This document shows positions 16,086 through 25,753 of a DNA stretch of 64,000 bases, piece by piece. Origin of the DNA: Fusobacterium ulcerans. Its GTDB lineage: Bacteria > Fusobacteriota > Fusobacteriia > Fusobacteriales > Fusobacteriaceae. Each line of letters begins with the position of its first letter. The first letter of the stretch is position 1. The notes under the pieces were generated by a model. It had not been told where the DNA came from. It saw nothing but the letters and a program-made list of their open reading frames with translations, and made no database searches. Location: the NCBI RefSeq assembly GCF_003019675.1, contig NZ_CP028105.1, positions 760,282-824,281 of the forward strand. Direction: 5' to 3'. The position numbers and the translations under genes are program-made.

Positions 16086-16835
16086 ATGAAAAAACTTATT
16101 ATATTATTTATGATGATTTTATCAACACTTTCTTTTGCAGCTAAAAAACTTTATGTGGGAACTAATGCTGAATTTAAGCCTTACGAATATCTTGAAGGAG
16201 ATAAAATAACTGGATTCGATATTGACTTTATGGATGCTATTGGAAAAGAAATTGGATATGAAGTTCATTGGGTAAATATGGGATTTGACGGACTGCTTCC
16301 TGCCCTTCAAATGAAAAAAGTAGATGCTGTTATCGCTGGTATGTCTCAAACTCCTGAAAGACAAAAAGCTGTTGATTTTTCAATGCCATATATGTTCACA
16401 AAATCTGAGCACTATGTTATAGTTAATGAAAATAGTCCTATTGTCAAAAAAGAGGAGTTAAAAGATAAAAAAGTAGGAGTTCAGATTGGAACTATTCAGG
16501 AAGAATTTACTATTGCATTAGATGGAATACCTCAAATATATAATGCATGGACTGGAGCTTTAATGGATCTTCAACAGGATAAAATCTCTGCTGTCATCAT
16601 TGCAGATGTATCTGGGAATGCTTATCTTGAAAATATGAAAGGTCTTAAAAAAGTTGACATTGTTATAGACAGTCAGCCTGGAGCTTCTATAGCTTTTAGA
16701 AAAGGTGAAACTGACCTTGTAAAAGCTGTAAATGAAGCTATTTTAAAATTAAGAGATGATGGAACTTACCTTCAATTATTAGAAAAGTATTTTCCTGAAA
16801 GAGCTGAAGAATTTAAAGAAACATTTAAAAAATAG
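16086..16835 (+). CDS. Amino acid ABC transporter substrate-binding protein, paralogue 1
   Basis: A signal peptide (MKKLIILFMMILSTLSFA) is followed by a family 3 solute-binding fold: LYVGTNAEFKPYEYLEG, GFDIDFMDAIGKEIGYEV, MKKVDAVIAGMSQTPERQKAVDFSMPY. The TPERxxxVDFSxPY pattern marks binders of polar amino acids such as arginine, lysine or glutamine. The ATG at 16086 has GGGAGG upstream; the ORF could extend to TTG at 16071 but that overlaps the ribosome site. It lies 40 bases after the amidohydrolase and 11 before a close paralogue. No permease or ATPase gene is adjacent, so the partner transporter must be encoded elsewhere. Confidence 0.92.
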   Translation: MKKLIILFMMILSTLSFAAKKLYVGTNAEFKPYEYLEGDKITGFDIDFMDAIGKEIGYEVHWVNMGFDGLLPALQMKKVDAVIAGMSQTPERQKAVDFSMPYMFTKSEHYVIVNENSPIVKKEELKDKKVGVQIGTIQEEFTIALDGIPQIYNAWTGALMDLQQDKISAVIIADVSGNAYLENMKGLKKVDIVIDSQPGASIAFRKGETDLVKAVNEAILKLRDDGTYLQLLEKYFPERAEEFKETFKK

Positions 16836-16846
16836 GGGGATAAAAA

Positions 16847-17599
16847 ATGAAAAAACTTGTACTTATATTTACACTGCTTTTATCAACACTTTCTTTTGCA
16901 GCTAAAAAACTTTATGTGGGGACTAACGCTGAATTTAAACCTTATGAATATCTTGAAGATGGTAAAATGGTTGGATTTGATATTGGAGTAATGGATGAAC
17001 TTGGAAAAAAATTAGGTTATGAAATAGAATGGGTAAACATGTCTTTTGATGGACTGCTTCCTGCCCTTCAAATGAAAAAAATAGATGCTGTTATTGCTGG
17101 TATGTCTCAAACTCCTGAAAGACAAAAAGCTGTATCTTTCTCTATACCATATATTTTCTTTACTTCTGAACACTATGTTATAGTTAATGAAAACAGTACT
17201 TTTAAAACAAAAGAGGATTTAAAAGGAAAAACTGCTGGAGTTCAAATGGGAAGTATGCAGGAGCAATTTGCTATAAATAATGGAAGTGTTCCTAAATTAT
17301 ATAATACTTTCACTAATGCTTTAATGGACCTTCAAAATGGAAAGGTTGACTGTGTAATTATTGCAGACAACTCTGGAAAAGAATATCTTAACACTATGGA
17401 CAGAATTAAAAAAATAGATTCTATTATTGATCCTAAACCAGGTGCTTCTATAGCATTTAGAAAATCTGATAAAGAACTTGCAGAAAAATTCAGCGACGCT
17501 ATAGTTGAATTAAAGACTACTAAAGAATATTCTGACCTTGTAGAAAAATATTTTCCTGAAAGATTTGAAGATTTTAAAGCGCAAAATTTGACAAAATAG
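16847..17599 (+). CDS. Amino acid ABC transporter substrate-binding protein, paralogue 2
   Basis: This 250-residue protein is a tandem duplicate of the preceding gene. The signal peptide, the LYVGTNAEFKPYEYLE start of the mature protein and the DGLLPALQMKK and AGMSQTPERQKAV segments are nearly identical. The C-terminal lobe has diverged more (GVQMGSMQEQFAINNGSVP here against GVQIGTIQEEFTIALDGIP). The two lobes enclose the ligand, so divergence in one may change specificity. It is the last gene of the unit, and a strong terminator follows. Confidence 0.92.
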   Translation: MKKLVLIFTLLLSTLSFAAKKLYVGTNAEFKPYEYLEDGKMVGFDIGVMDELGKKLGYEIEWVNMSFDGLLPALQMKKIDAVIAGMSQTPERQKAVSFSIPYIFFTSEHYVIVNENSTFKTKEDLKGKTAGVQMGSMQEQFAINNGSVPKLYNTFTNALMDLQNGKVDCVIIADNSGKEYLNTMDRIKKIDSIIDPKPGASIAFRKSDKELAEKFSDAIVELKTTKEYSDLVEKYFPERFEDFKAQNLTK

Positions 17600-17651
17600 G
17601 TTATAATATAATTACTGATACGCCTATTCTAATTTTGCTATCATATAAAAA

Positions 17652-17682
17652 ATCCCTCAGCCCTAACTGAGGGGTTTTTTAT
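17652..17682 (+). terminator. Terminator after the binding-protein genes (bidirectional)
   Basis: CCCTCAG (17654-17660) and CTGAGGG (17667-17673) form a GC-rich stem followed by TTTTTTAT on the plus strand. TTTTTTA also follows on the other strand, so it can serve the convergent aldo/keto reductase gene ending at 17683. Confidence 0.88.
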
Positions 17683-18537
17683 TTATTCTATATCCAATGG
17701 AATTTTTCTGTTAGGAGCAGGAAATTCACTATTTAAAAGCTTCATATCCTCTTCATCTAATTTTATATCCAAGCATTGAATATTTTCTTTCATATGTTTT
17801 AATTTTGATGCTTTAGGTATCGATATCATATTTTCCTGACTTAATGTGAAGCAGAGAAGTACCTGAATCGGAGATATTCCATATTTCTCACTTATTTTTG
17901 CAACAGATTTTGATCTTAAAAGTTTATCTTTTAGTCTCCCTCCCTGTGCCAGAGGACAATATGCCATTGTTGGAATATTTCTGGAATCAGTAAAAGGTTT
18001 TAAAGAATATTCTATACCACGAGAACCTAAGTGGTACAGCACCTGATTTACTTGACATTGATCCCCTTTTGCTGCATGAGTTATTTCAAACATATCATCT
18101 ATATCCATATTTGATACTCCCCAACGTTTTATTTTCCCTGAAGCTTTTAATTCCTCCATGCACTCAATAGTTTCATCAAGGGGAACTATTCCTCTCCAAT
18201 GAAGTAGATACATATCTAAATAGTCTGTTCCCAATCTTTTAAGAGTATTCTCACATGACTGAAATATCCTGTTTCTCCCTGCATTGCTCGGAAGAACTTT
18301 TGATACAATAAACAAAGAATCCCTGTCATACCCCTTTATAGCTTCTCCTACCAGATATTCACTGTTCCCATTCCCATACATTTCAGCTGTATCTATCAAA
18401 TTTACTCCATTATCAATAGCATATCTTATGCATTCTATCTCTTCTTTACGAGCTGATGATGAGTCTCCCATATACCAAGTTCCTATCCCCAGATTTCCAG
18501 TTATTATTCCATCTGGCAGCATTATCTTTTTTCTCAT
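17683..18537 (-). CDS. Aldo/keto reductase
   Basis: The 284-residue enzyme has the AKR catalytic tetrad: Asp in NLIDTAEMYGNG, Tyr in the same segment, Lys in FIVSKVLP and His in MYLLHWRG. The C-terminal part carries SIPKASKLKHMKEN, the NADPH phosphate-binding segment. It is cytoplasmic and reduces an aldehyde or ketone with NADPH. It borders the glucarate operon in the same direction, with a terminator between, so a role with sugar-acid intermediates is possible but not shown. Confidence 0.9.
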   Translation of the reverse strand: MRKKIMLPDGIITGNLGIGTWYMGDSSSARKEEIECIRYAIDNGVNLIDTAEMYGNGNSEYLVGEAIKGYDRDSLFIVSKVLPSNAGRNRIFQSCENTLKRLGTDYLDMYLLHWRGIVPLDETIECMEELKASGKIKRWGVSNMDIDDMFEITHAAKGDQCQVNQVLYHLGSRGIEYSLKPFTDSRNIPTMAYCPLAQGGRLKDKLLRSKSVAKISEKYGISPIQVLLCFTLSQENMISIPKASKLKHMKENIQCLDIKLDEEDMKLLNSEFPAPNRKIPLDIE

Positions 18538-18567
18538 TTTCTCCCTCCTAAATTATTTTTGAATAAT

Positions 18568-18618
18568 AAAAATAGAGTGACTTGTAAGTAAAATACCTTT
18601 TAGTCACTCCTATTTTTA
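18568..18618 (-). terminator. Terminator of the glucarate operon
   Basis: AAAATAGAGTGACT and AGTCACTCCTATTTT form a long stem with one bulge around a 20-base loop. The arms end in A- and T-runs, so it can act for the minus-strand operon that ends at 18620. Confidence 0.75.
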
Positions 18619-18619
18619 T

Positions 18620-19768
18620 TTAATGATCTCCTCTTAGGAAAAATGCTCTCATAGCCTTTTCTCCTGCAAATTCCAACAACTCTTTTACATCATGAATAGC
18701 TCTCTCCAGATTCATTGGTTCATTGATTATATCCATTACCAAATCTATTCCATTTGCATAGATATCATCAAGATTTCTGGCAGAGCTTCCTACTATTGCT
18801 ATAACAGGAATATCATATTTTTTAGCAGTCTTAGCGATACCTACTGGGGCTTTCCCATTGACAGATTGGTTATCGATTCTTCCTTCTCCAGTAATCACAA
18901 GATCTGCATCTTTTATCAGATTTTCAAGCTCTATAAGTTCCATTATTTTAACGATGCCTTCTTTAAATTCTGCCCCGCATATGCTTAGCAATGCATATCC
19001 AAGACCTCCAGCAGCACCGCTTCCAGGTTCTTTAGAGAATGACTTTCCTACTATATTATCTATAATATTTCCATAATTTTCAAGAATTTTATCAAGAATT
19101 TTTACATCTTCAGGTTTTGCACCTTTTTGAGGTCCGTAAATATACGAAGCTCCATTTTCTCCACACAAACAATTACGTACATCTGATAAAACTGTTATGT
19201 GAGCCTCAGATATTCTTGGATCTAATCCAGAAATATCTACTTTAGCCACATTTTTTAATTCTTCAGGTGTATATCCTATTCTTTCCCCAATTGAATTATA
19301 GAATTTCACCCCTAATGATGTAAGCATTCCTGCTCCACCATCATTAGTTGCACTCCCTCCCAAACCTATATAGATATCTCTTATTCCCATATCTAATATA
19401 GCTTTAAGCATCTCCCCTACTCCATATGTATTTGCCTTGTATGGATTAAGATTTTCACGTTTTACCAGATTCAATCCAGAAGATTCAGCCATTTCAAGAA
19501 CAGCAGCATTTCCTCGTATCACTCCAAACCTTGCTTTGACTTTATCTCCAAAAGGTCCAGGTACTTCTAAAAATTTGTATTCTCCATTGACAGCTTCAAC
19601 GATGGCTTCTACTGTTCCTTCTCCGCCATCTGCAATAGAAACTTTTTTTGTAACAATATTATTTCTGTCGAATTTCTTTATACCCTTTTCAATACTTTCT
19701 GCAACTTCTCTCGAAGATGCACTTCCCTTAAAAGAATCAACTGCTATAATGACTTTTATCTCTTTCAT
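18620..19768 (-). CDS. garK: Glycerate 2-kinase (GarK/GlxK type)
   Basis: The 382-residue protein matches the bacterial GarK/GlxK fold: IIAVDSFKGSASSREVAESI at the start, SIADGGEGTVEAI, the glycine-rich GLGGSATNDGGAGML, and DLVITGEGRIDNQS near the C-terminus. It phosphorylates D-glycerate, giving 2-phosphoglycerate that enters glycolysis. It is the last gene of the operon that begins with the GntP-type permease, 3 bases after the DapA-family gene. Its presence shows that the pathway here ends in glycerate, through tartronate semialdehyde. Confidence 0.93.
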   Translation of the reverse strand: MKEIKVIIAVDSFKGSASSREVAESIEKGIKKFDRNNIVTKKVSIADGGEGTVEAIVEAVNGEYKFLEVPGPFGDKVKARFGVIRGNAAVLEMAESSGLNLVKRENLNPYKANTYGVGEMLKAILDMGIRDIYIGLGGSATNDGGAGMLTSLGVKFYNSIGERIGYTPEELKNVAKVDISGLDPRISEAHITVLSDVRNCLCGENGASYIYGPQKGAKPEDVKILDKILENYGNIIDNIVGKSFSKEPGSGAAGGLGYALLSICGAEFKEGIVKIMELIELENLIKDADLVITGEGRIDNQSVNGKAPVGIAKTAKKYDIPVIAIVGSSARNLDDIYANGIDLVMDIINEPMNLERAIHDVKELLEFAGEKAMRAFFLRGDH

Positions 19769-19771
19769 AAG

Positions 19772-20671
19772 TTACCTCTTTATTTGACCAGCTTCTGCCA
19801 TCTTTCCTGCCATAAAATCTACAACAGTTTTACTAGATGGAAGGCTTGGTTTTATAGGTTCCCCTACATTCATCTTATTGATATTTGCCATATCTTTTGT
19901 AGCTACAGGGAAACTTGCCTTGTCCATAGACAATCTAACAGGATTAAGCTTGAATTGAAGTTCTAAAGATTCTTTAAGATCTCCTTCTCTATATTTATTG
20001 TATATAGATGCTACAAGTTCAGGGAATATATTAGCCGCAGTACATACCCCTCCCACTGCTCCAACTGTAAGTGAAGAGAATAATAGAGTATCTTTTCCAC
20101 CAAATATTTTAAATTCTATATCTCTTGTTCTTCTTATAAATTCAAGTAATTGATTTATATCTCCACTTGAATCTTTTATCCCAACAATATTTTTTACATT
20201 TCTTGCCAGTCTTTCTACTAAGTCAGCAGACAGTGTATATCCTATTCTAGGATTATTATATATCAAAAGCGGAAGTTCTTCAATAGATTCTGCTACTGTT
20301 TTATAATGAAGAAATAGTTCTTCCTCTGTAGGTTTTAAAAACATAGGCTGTAAAAGAGCAACTCCATCTACACCTATTCTTTTTCCCATTTGAGCCAATT
20401 TTATACATTTAGATGTTCTTATAGCTCCTATCCCCATTATTACTGGAACTCTTCCATTTACTTCTTCAACTATAGTCTTTGTAATAAGTTCATAGTCTTC
20501 ATCATCAAACATATAGAATTCACTATTGCTTCCATGAGCCAGTATTCCACTGACTCCTCCATCTATTACAAAATTTATCTGCTTTTTTAATTTTTCTATA
20601 TCTACATTCTCATTCTCATCCATTGGAGTAAGAATTGGAACATATATCCCTTTTAATAAATTTAAATCCAT
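19772..20671 (-). CDS. DapA-superfamily lyase, probable 5-keto-4-deoxyglucarate aldolase
   Basis: The 299-residue TIM-barrel protein has the Schiff-base Lys166 in IVGIKDSSGD, the catalytic Tyr138 in LLIYNNPRIGY, and GSNSE at 47-51 where DapA has GTTGE. Family members include dihydrodipicolinate synthase, N-acetylneuraminate lyase, KDG aldolase and 5-keto-4-deoxyglucarate dehydratase. It lies between gudD and garK, 13 and 3 bases away. The cluster has tartronate semialdehyde reductase and glycerate kinase but no GarL-type aldolase, so this enzyme most likely splits 5-keto-4-deoxyglucarate into pyruvate and tartronate semialdehyde. A dehydratase role would make its two partner enzymes pointless. 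Confidence 0.82.
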   Translation of the reverse strand: MDLNLLKGIYVPILTPMDENENVDIEKLKKQINFVIDGGVSGILAHGSNSEFYMFDDEDYELITKTIVEEVNGRVPVIMGIGAIRTSKCIKLAQMGKRIGVDGVALLQPMFLKPTEEELFLHYKTVAESIEELPLLIYNNPRIGYTLSADLVERLARNVKNIVGIKDSSGDINQLLEFIRRTRDIEFKIFGGKDTLLFSSLTVGAVGGVCTAANIFPELVASIYNKYREGDLKESLELQFKLNPVRLSMDKASFPVATKDMANINKMNVGEPIKPSLPSSKTVVDFMAGKMAEAGQIKR

Positions 20672-20684
20672 ATTGTATTTCCCC

Positions 20685-22013
20685 CTAATCCCTGTCTAAA
20701 CAAGGTCTTTTATTATCAAATTTCCAGTCTTTTATTAAATACTGCATAGCCACAGAGTCATCTCTTGCTCCTAAATTTTTCTCTACATATAATTTATGAG
20801 CTGCCATAATTTTATCCATATCTATTTCAATTCCAAGACCTGGAACATCTTTAGGGACTGTTATTTCTCCACCAACTATTTTATGAGCGTTTTTAGTTAA
20901 ATCTTGTCCATCCTGCCATATCCAGTGAGTATCGATAGCTGTAATATTTCCAGGAGCTGCTGCTGCAACATGACTGAACATTGCAAGAGAGATGTCAAAG
21001 TGATTGTTTGAGTGTGATCCCCAAGTCAATCCAAATTCATTACACATTTGTGCAACTCTTACAGATCCTTCCATAGTCCAGAAATGAGGATCTGCAAGAG
21101 GAATAGAAACACTGTTCAGAGCTATTGAATGCTGCATTTGTCTCCAGTCAGTAGCTATCATATTTGTTGCTGTAGGAAGACCTGTTGCCTTTCTGAATTC
21201 AGCCATAACTTCCCTTCCAGAGAATCCATTTTCTGCACCACATGGATCTTCAGCATAAGCAAGTATTCCATGCATATCTTTACATAAAGATATTGCTTCC
21301 TTTAGAGACCAAGCTCCATTTGGATCAAGTGTTATCCTTGCTTCTGGAAATGCTTCATGAAGAGCTTTTATAGCTTTAATTTCCTCTGCTCCCTTCAGCA
21401 CTCCTCCTTTTAATTTAAAGTCTTCAAATCCATATCTCTTGTGAGCTGCTTTTGCTAACTCAACAACAGCTTCTGGTGTCATTGCTTCTTTTCTTCTAAC
21501 TTTTCCCCAGTCATCTGAATTATCATCATTATCTAAATAAGGAAGATCAGTTTTATCTTTATCTCCTATGTAGAATAGATATCCTAATACTTTTACTTTT
21601 TCTCTTTGCTGTCCTTCTCCTAATAATGCTGCTACTGGCACATTTAAGAATTTTCCTAAAAGGTCCAATAGAGGAGCTTCAACTGCTGTCATTACATGAA
21701 CAGTAGTTCTAAGGTCAAATGTTTGATTTCCTCTTCCAGAAGAATCTCTGTCTTTAAATGTATCATAAATATTTTTTATTATATTTTTATATTCTCCAAT
21801 ACTTTTTCCTACTACTAATTCTTTTGCATCTTCCAAAGTTTTTCTTATTTTTTCCCCACCTGGAACTTCTCCCACTCCGATAGCTCCATTGTCTGCTTTT
21901 AAAATAACTACATTTCTTGTGAAGTAAGGCCCATGAGCTCCACTTAGATTAAGCAGCATGCTGTCATATCCAGCTACTGGAATTACATTCATTTCTACAA
22001 TTTTAGGTATCAT
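20685..22013 (-). CDS. gudD: Glucarate dehydratase
   Basis: The 442-residue enolase-superfamily enzyme (E. coli GudD has 446) shows the KxK base motif in [10 protein letters not shown], metal ligands in [21 protein letters not shown] and ATNMIATDW, and the His base in [19 protein letters not shown]. It dehydrates D-glucarate (and usually L-idarate) to 5-keto-4-deoxy-D-glucarate. The start at 22013 has AGGGAGA upstream; the longer ORF start at 22049 would overlap that site and garR. It follows garR closely in the operon. Confidence 0.95.
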   Translation of the reverse strand: MIPKIVEMNVIPVAGYDSMLLNLSGAHGPYFTRNVVILKADNGAIGVGEVPGGEKIRKTLEDAKELVVGKSIGEYKNIIKNIYDTFKDRDSSGRGNQTFDLRTTVHVMTAVEAPLLDLLGKFLNVPVAALLGEGQQREKVKVLGYLFYIGDKDKTDLPYLDNDDNSDDWGKVRRKEAMTPEAVVELAKAAHKRYGFEDFKLKGGVLKGAEEIKAIKALHEAFPEARITLDPNGAWSLKEAISLCKDMHGILAYAEDPCGAENGFSGREVMAEFRKATGLPTATNMIATDWRQMQHSIALNSVSIPLADPHFWTMEGSVRVAQMCNEFGLTWGSHSNNHFDISLAMFSHVAAAAPGNITAIDTHWIWQDGQDLTKNAHKIVGGEITVPKDVPGLGIEIDMDKIMAAHKLYVEKNLGARDDSVAMQYLIKDWKFDNKRPCLDRD

Positions 22014-22032
22014 ATGTACTCTCTCCCTTTTA

Positions 22033-22923
22033 TTATTTTTTTTCTCCAACTGTTACATTGTTTATTTTTTCATAGTAATTCAAGATTGCTGCATGATCTT
22101 TCTTTTCTCTTCCATCTATTTTTAAAGCCTGCATTATTTCCATTACTTGAGCAGTTAATGGCAGAGATGCATTTATTGAATGAGATGTATCAAGTGCATT
22201 TTGAAGATCTTTTATATGTAATTCAATTCTAAATCCTGGCTCAAAGTTTCTTGATATCATCATAGGAGCTTTTGCATTCATTACAGTACTTCCTGCAAGT
22301 CCTCCTTTTATTGCGTCAAATACTAACTGAGGATCTACCCCTGCTTTTTCACAAAGAACAAAAGCTTCACTTAATGCTGCAATATTAAGAGCAACTATCA
22401 TTTGGTTTGCTAATTTTGTAGTATTTCCTGCTCCTACATTTCCTACTCTTACTACTGATCCTGCCATAGTTTTCATAAGATCATAGTATTTATTAAATAT
22501 CTCTTCTTTTCCTCCAACCATAACAGATATAGTTCCATCTATTGCTTTTGGCTCTCCTCCTGAAACTGGTGCATCTAAAAGTTCTACTCCTGTTTCAGCT
22601 AATTTTGCTGCTATACTTTGGCTTTCTACTGGATTGATAGAACTCATGTCTATAACAGTAGTTCCTGCTTTTAACCCTTCAGCTGCTCCATTTTCATTAA
22701 AAAGAACTGCTTTTACATGAGGAGAATTTGGAAGCATTGTTATCAATACATCACAGTTTGCTCCAACCTCTTTAGCTGATCCAGCTGCTTTTGCTCCTGC
22801 TGCTGCTACATCATCCAGAGCTGCTTTATTCATATCAAATGCTACTACATCATATCCCGCTTTTAATACATTTTTACACATTGGTCTTCCCATGATACCT
22901 AATCCGATAAATCCTACTTTCAT
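22033..22923 (-). CDS. garR: Tartronate semialdehyde reductase
   Basis: The 296-residue beta-hydroxyacid dehydrogenase begins with the NAD(P) fold [20 protein letters not shown]. It has the substrate motif [22 protein letters not shown] and the catalytic Lys segment [17 protein letters not shown]. It reduces tartronate semialdehyde to D-glycerate. It is the second gene of the operon and feeds garK. Confidence 0.93.
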   Translation of the reverse strand: MKVGFIGLGIMGRPMCKNVLKAGYDVVAFDMNKAALDDVAAAGAKAAGSAKEVGANCDVLITMLPNSPHVKAVLFNENGAAEGLKAGTTVIDMSSINPVESQSIAAKLAETGVELLDAPVSGGEPKAIDGTISVMVGGKEEIFNKYYDLMKTMAGSVVRVGNVGAGNTTKLANQMIVALNIAALSEAFVLCEKAGVDPQLVFDAIKGGLAGSTVMNAKAPMMISRNFEPGFRIELHIKDLQNALDTSHSINASLPLTAQVMEIMQALKIDGREKKDHAAILNYYEKINNVTVGEKK

Positions 22924-23065
22924 TTTTTACCTCCATTTTTATATTTTTAATGTTATTCTTACTTATTCTCTATAATATATTTTAGAATTATTTTCACTGG
23001 TAAACAATGTTATATGTGCTAAATTTCCAGCTTATTAATTGTTATATAAAACATCTGTCTTCTGA

Positions 23066-24463
23066 TTATTTTATAAATATACTTGCTATAAGGACTACTG
23101 CCAGTGCTGCTCCAGATCCAACAAATGAAATCATTGTCTTAGCCCAGAACTGATCTTTGATATCTTCCAAACCATACAATCCGTTAAATACCCAGAATCC
23201 ACTGTCATTAAAGTAACTGAATGCAACTCCCCCAGCACATGTAGACATTGCTGCAAGTACAGGACTGATTCCTAATTGTGATAATAGCGGAGCTGTCAAA
23301 GTAGCTGCTGTAGTAAGTGCTACTGTTGCTGATCCCAATGCTATTCTCATCAAAGCTGCTATTATGAATGGAATCAGTAATCCAGGAATACCTATGTATA
23401 TTACTGCATTTCCTAAAGCATTTCCTATTCCTGACTCTCTCACTACAAATCCTAAAGCTCCTCCTGCTCCTGTTATAAGCATGATCATTCCTGTAGATTG
23501 AATAGCTTCATTCATAGCATCATGAACTTCTTTTTTAGTCATTTTAGCTCCAAGCCCATAAATAGAGATTAATGTTCCTATTATCAGAGCTGTTATAGGG
23601 CTTCCAAATAATTCTACTGCTGTCATGTAGCTTCCTTTTAAACCAATAAATTTAGTTATTGTATTTATAAATATCAAGATTAAAGGAACTATAACTGGTG
23701 CAAAAGATAAACCAACTGATGGTAAATTTCTAGCTTTATGAAGTTCTTCAATATTTTCTATTGATTTTAAATACTCTTTTTTGAAATCCATTCTTGTAAA
23801 TTCATTTTCACCACAAGCTGGATCATCTGATGGTACTTGATAAATTTTTGTTCCCAACCATTTACAATAAAGCATAGAAACTATATAAACTGGTATTGTA
23901 CATAGAATACCTGCCATTATCATAACTCCAACATCTATTCCCAAGATACCTGCTACTGTTAAAGGTCCAGGTGTAGGTGGAACAAATACATGTGTCAGCT
24001 GTAATCCAGTTGCAAGTGCAAGTCCTAGTCCAACTACTGATTTCCCACTAAGTTTAGATAAAGCTTTTGCTATTGGTGTTAAAATAACTAATGCTGAATC
24101 TGAGAAAACTGGTATAGATACTATATAACCTGTAAGTCCCAATGCCCATTCCTCTTTATTCTTTCCAATCAGCTTGATTACAGTGAACGCCATTTGCTCT
24201 GCTGCTCCTGATTTTTCCAGAATTATCCCCATCATAACTCCAAGACCAATAATTATCCCTGTACTTCCCAATGTGTTTCCAAAACCTGTTGTTATACTTT
24301 TCATGACTACTGTAACTTCCATTCCTCCAATTAACCCTGTTACAATAGTTGCTATTATTAAAGCTATAAATGTGTGAATTTTTGTTTTTAATGATAGTGC
24401 TATCAATATTCCTATTCCTATTGCTAGTCCAACAAGCATTTGTGTACTGCTTACTGCTCCCAT
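23066..24463 (-). CDS. GntP family sugar-acid:proton symporter
   Basis: The 465-residue protein has about 12 to 14 membrane segments and GntP family features such as GLTGYIVSIPVFSDSALVIL and LQLTHVFVPPTPGPLTVAGILG. Relatives carry gluconate, D-serine, glycerate or related acids. As first gene of the glucarate operon it is the likely uptake system for glucarate, galactarate or glycerate. That would be a different family from E. coli GudP/GarP, which belong to the major facilitator superfamily. AGGAGG precedes the ATG. Confidence 0.9.
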   Translation of the reverse strand: MGAVSSTQMLVGLAIGIGILIALSLKTKIHTFIALIIATIVTGLIGGMEVTVVMKSITTGFGNTLGSTGIIIGLGVMMGIILEKSGAAEQMAFTVIKLIGKNKEEWALGLTGYIVSIPVFSDSALVILTPIAKALSKLSGKSVVGLGLALATGLQLTHVFVPPTPGPLTVAGILGIDVGVMIMAGILCTIPVYIVSMLYCKWLGTKIYQVPSDDPACGENEFTRMDFKKEYLKSIENIEELHKARNLPSVGLSFAPVIVPLILIFINTITKFIGLKGSYMTAVELFGSPITALIIGTLISIYGLGAKMTKKEVHDAMNEAIQSTGMIMLITGAGGALGFVVRESGIGNALGNAVIYIGIPGLLIPFIIAALMRIALGSATVALTTAATLTAPLLSQLGISPVLAAMSTCAGGVAFSYFNDSGFWVFNGLYGLEDIKDQFWAKTMISFVGSGAALAVVLIASIFIK

Positions 24464-24529
24464 TAAACTTCCTCCTTACAATTTGTTTTATTTTTGATTA
24501 TATTAATAATATCACTTATTGTTTTAAGT

Positions 24530-24590
24530 TTCTATGTTACACAAGCTATTATTTTTAAATTTTTTTTTATTTTTTTTGTTCTATGTAATA
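24530..24590. promoter_or_regulatory. Possible CdaR operators in the gntP/cdaR divergent region
   Basis: The near-identical 12-mers TTCTATGTTACA (24530-24541) and TTCTATGTAATA (24579-24590) start 49 bases apart between the divergent genes. They are candidates for regulator binding; no promoter could be assigned with confidence. Confidence 0.3.
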
Positions 24591-24661
24591 AAAAACATTT
24601 TAAAATTCCAGACTTTAATGGTATAATTAAATAAAATCATGATCTTAGAGAGGGGGAAAAG

Positions 24662-25753
24662 ATGAATATATCAGTGAGTCTGGCAACCAATATTTTAAAT
24701 AAAATGAAAGAGATAATACATCAGGATTTGAATTATATAGATAAGAGTGGTATTATCATTGCCAGTACAGACCCAAACAGAACTGGTACTTTTCATGCTG
24801 CTGCTCTAAAATGTATAAAAGAAAAAGCTCCTCTTATTATCAGCAGTGATGATGAGTTTCAAGGAAGCAGAAAAGGAATCAACATGCCTATTTACTTTAA
24901 CAATGCAATTATAGGAGTAATAGGAATAACTGGAGATAAAAATGAAGTAGAGAAATATGGTGAAATTATAAGAATGATGACTGAAATTCTTATAAAAGAA
25001 GCATGGATAAAAGATTCAGATATAAGAACAAAAGAAATTAACAGAACTTTTATAGAGCGTATTGTTTTAGGATATGATTATGATTTTTTCCCTACAGCAG
25101 ACTTTACATTTCCTTATGCTGTCATAGTTGGAAAACTTAATAAAAACAGCAGTTTCTTAATGAATGATAAAATTTATGATATCTTAAAAAACTCTCTTTC
25201 ATACAATAAAAACAATGTTTATACTATATCAAGAAATGAAATTATTATCCTGTATCATTTCCATAAAGATGAAAATATATCTAAAACAATACTTCAGCTT
25301 CAAGAAAAACTTTTAGAAAAAACAAAGCTGGATTTTAGATTTGGAATAGGAACAAAAGCACTTGAATACAATGCCTTAAAAGATTCATATAAGGCTGCAA
25401 AGGAAATTTTAAACTTTATGATAAAGTTTTCTTTAAAGAAACCTGTCTCTGAATATGAAAAAATGGATCTTGAATTTATATTTTTAAATTTAAAAAAATC
25501 AGATATTGATAATTTCACAAATAAAATTTTAAAAAACTTTACTCCAAAAGAGGTAGAGGAATTTTCTACTTTAATGAATTCTTATGAAGAAAATAATGGA
25601 AGTATTCTCCACACATCTGAAGATCTTTTCATGCACAAGAATACTCTCCAATATAAACTCAATAAAATAAAACAGCTAAGTGGCTATGATCCCAGACAGC
25701 TCAAAGACTTTATTGTTTTAAGTCTGGCTTTTAAACTTCAGAGAACTATTTAG
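24662..25753 (+). CDS. cdaR: CdaR-type sugar diacid regulator
   Basis: The 363-residue protein has an N-terminal sugar-diacid recognition domain (residues 1-115, with the NYIDKSGIIIASTDPNRTG motif). The C-terminal PucR-type helix-turn-helix has LFMHKNTLQYKLNKIKQLSGYDPR. In E. coli CdaR activates gud and gar genes in response to glucarate, galactarate or glycerate. It is divergent from the gntP-garR-gudD-lyase-garK operon, which it probably activates. GAGAGGGGG precedes the ATG. Its 3' end overlaps the convergent LysR gene by 8 bases. Confidence 0.92.
   Translation: MNISVSLATNILNKMKEIIHQDLNYIDKSGIIIASTDPNRTGTFHAAALKCIKEKAPLIISSDDEFQGSRKGINMPIYFNNAIIGVIGITGDKNEVEKYGEIIRMMTEILIKEAWIKDSDIRTKEINRTFIERIVLGYDYDFFPTADFTFPYAVIVGKLNKNSSFLMNDKIYDILKNSLSYNKNNVYTISRNEIIILYHFHKDENISKTILQLQEKLLEKTKLDFRFGIGTKALEYNALKDSYKAAKEILNFMIKFSLKKPVSEYEKMDLEFIFLNLKKSDIDNFTNKILKNFTPKEVEEFSTLMNSYEENNGSILHTSEDLFMHKNTLQYKLNKIKQLSGYDPRQLKDFIVLSLAFKLQRTI

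Noticed and set aside
16119-16160. Direct repeats in the two binding-protein genes as a mobile or CRISPR-like repeat
   Set aside because: The repeats are simply conserved coding segments of tandem paralogues (16086-16835 and 16847-17599).
19772-20671. 5-keto-4-deoxyglucarate dehydratase (KdgD) as the call
   Set aside because: A dehydratase route goes to 2-oxoglutarate semialdehyde and does not need the adjacent tartronate semialdehyde reductase and glycerate kinase; no semialdehyde dehydrogenase is in the cluster.
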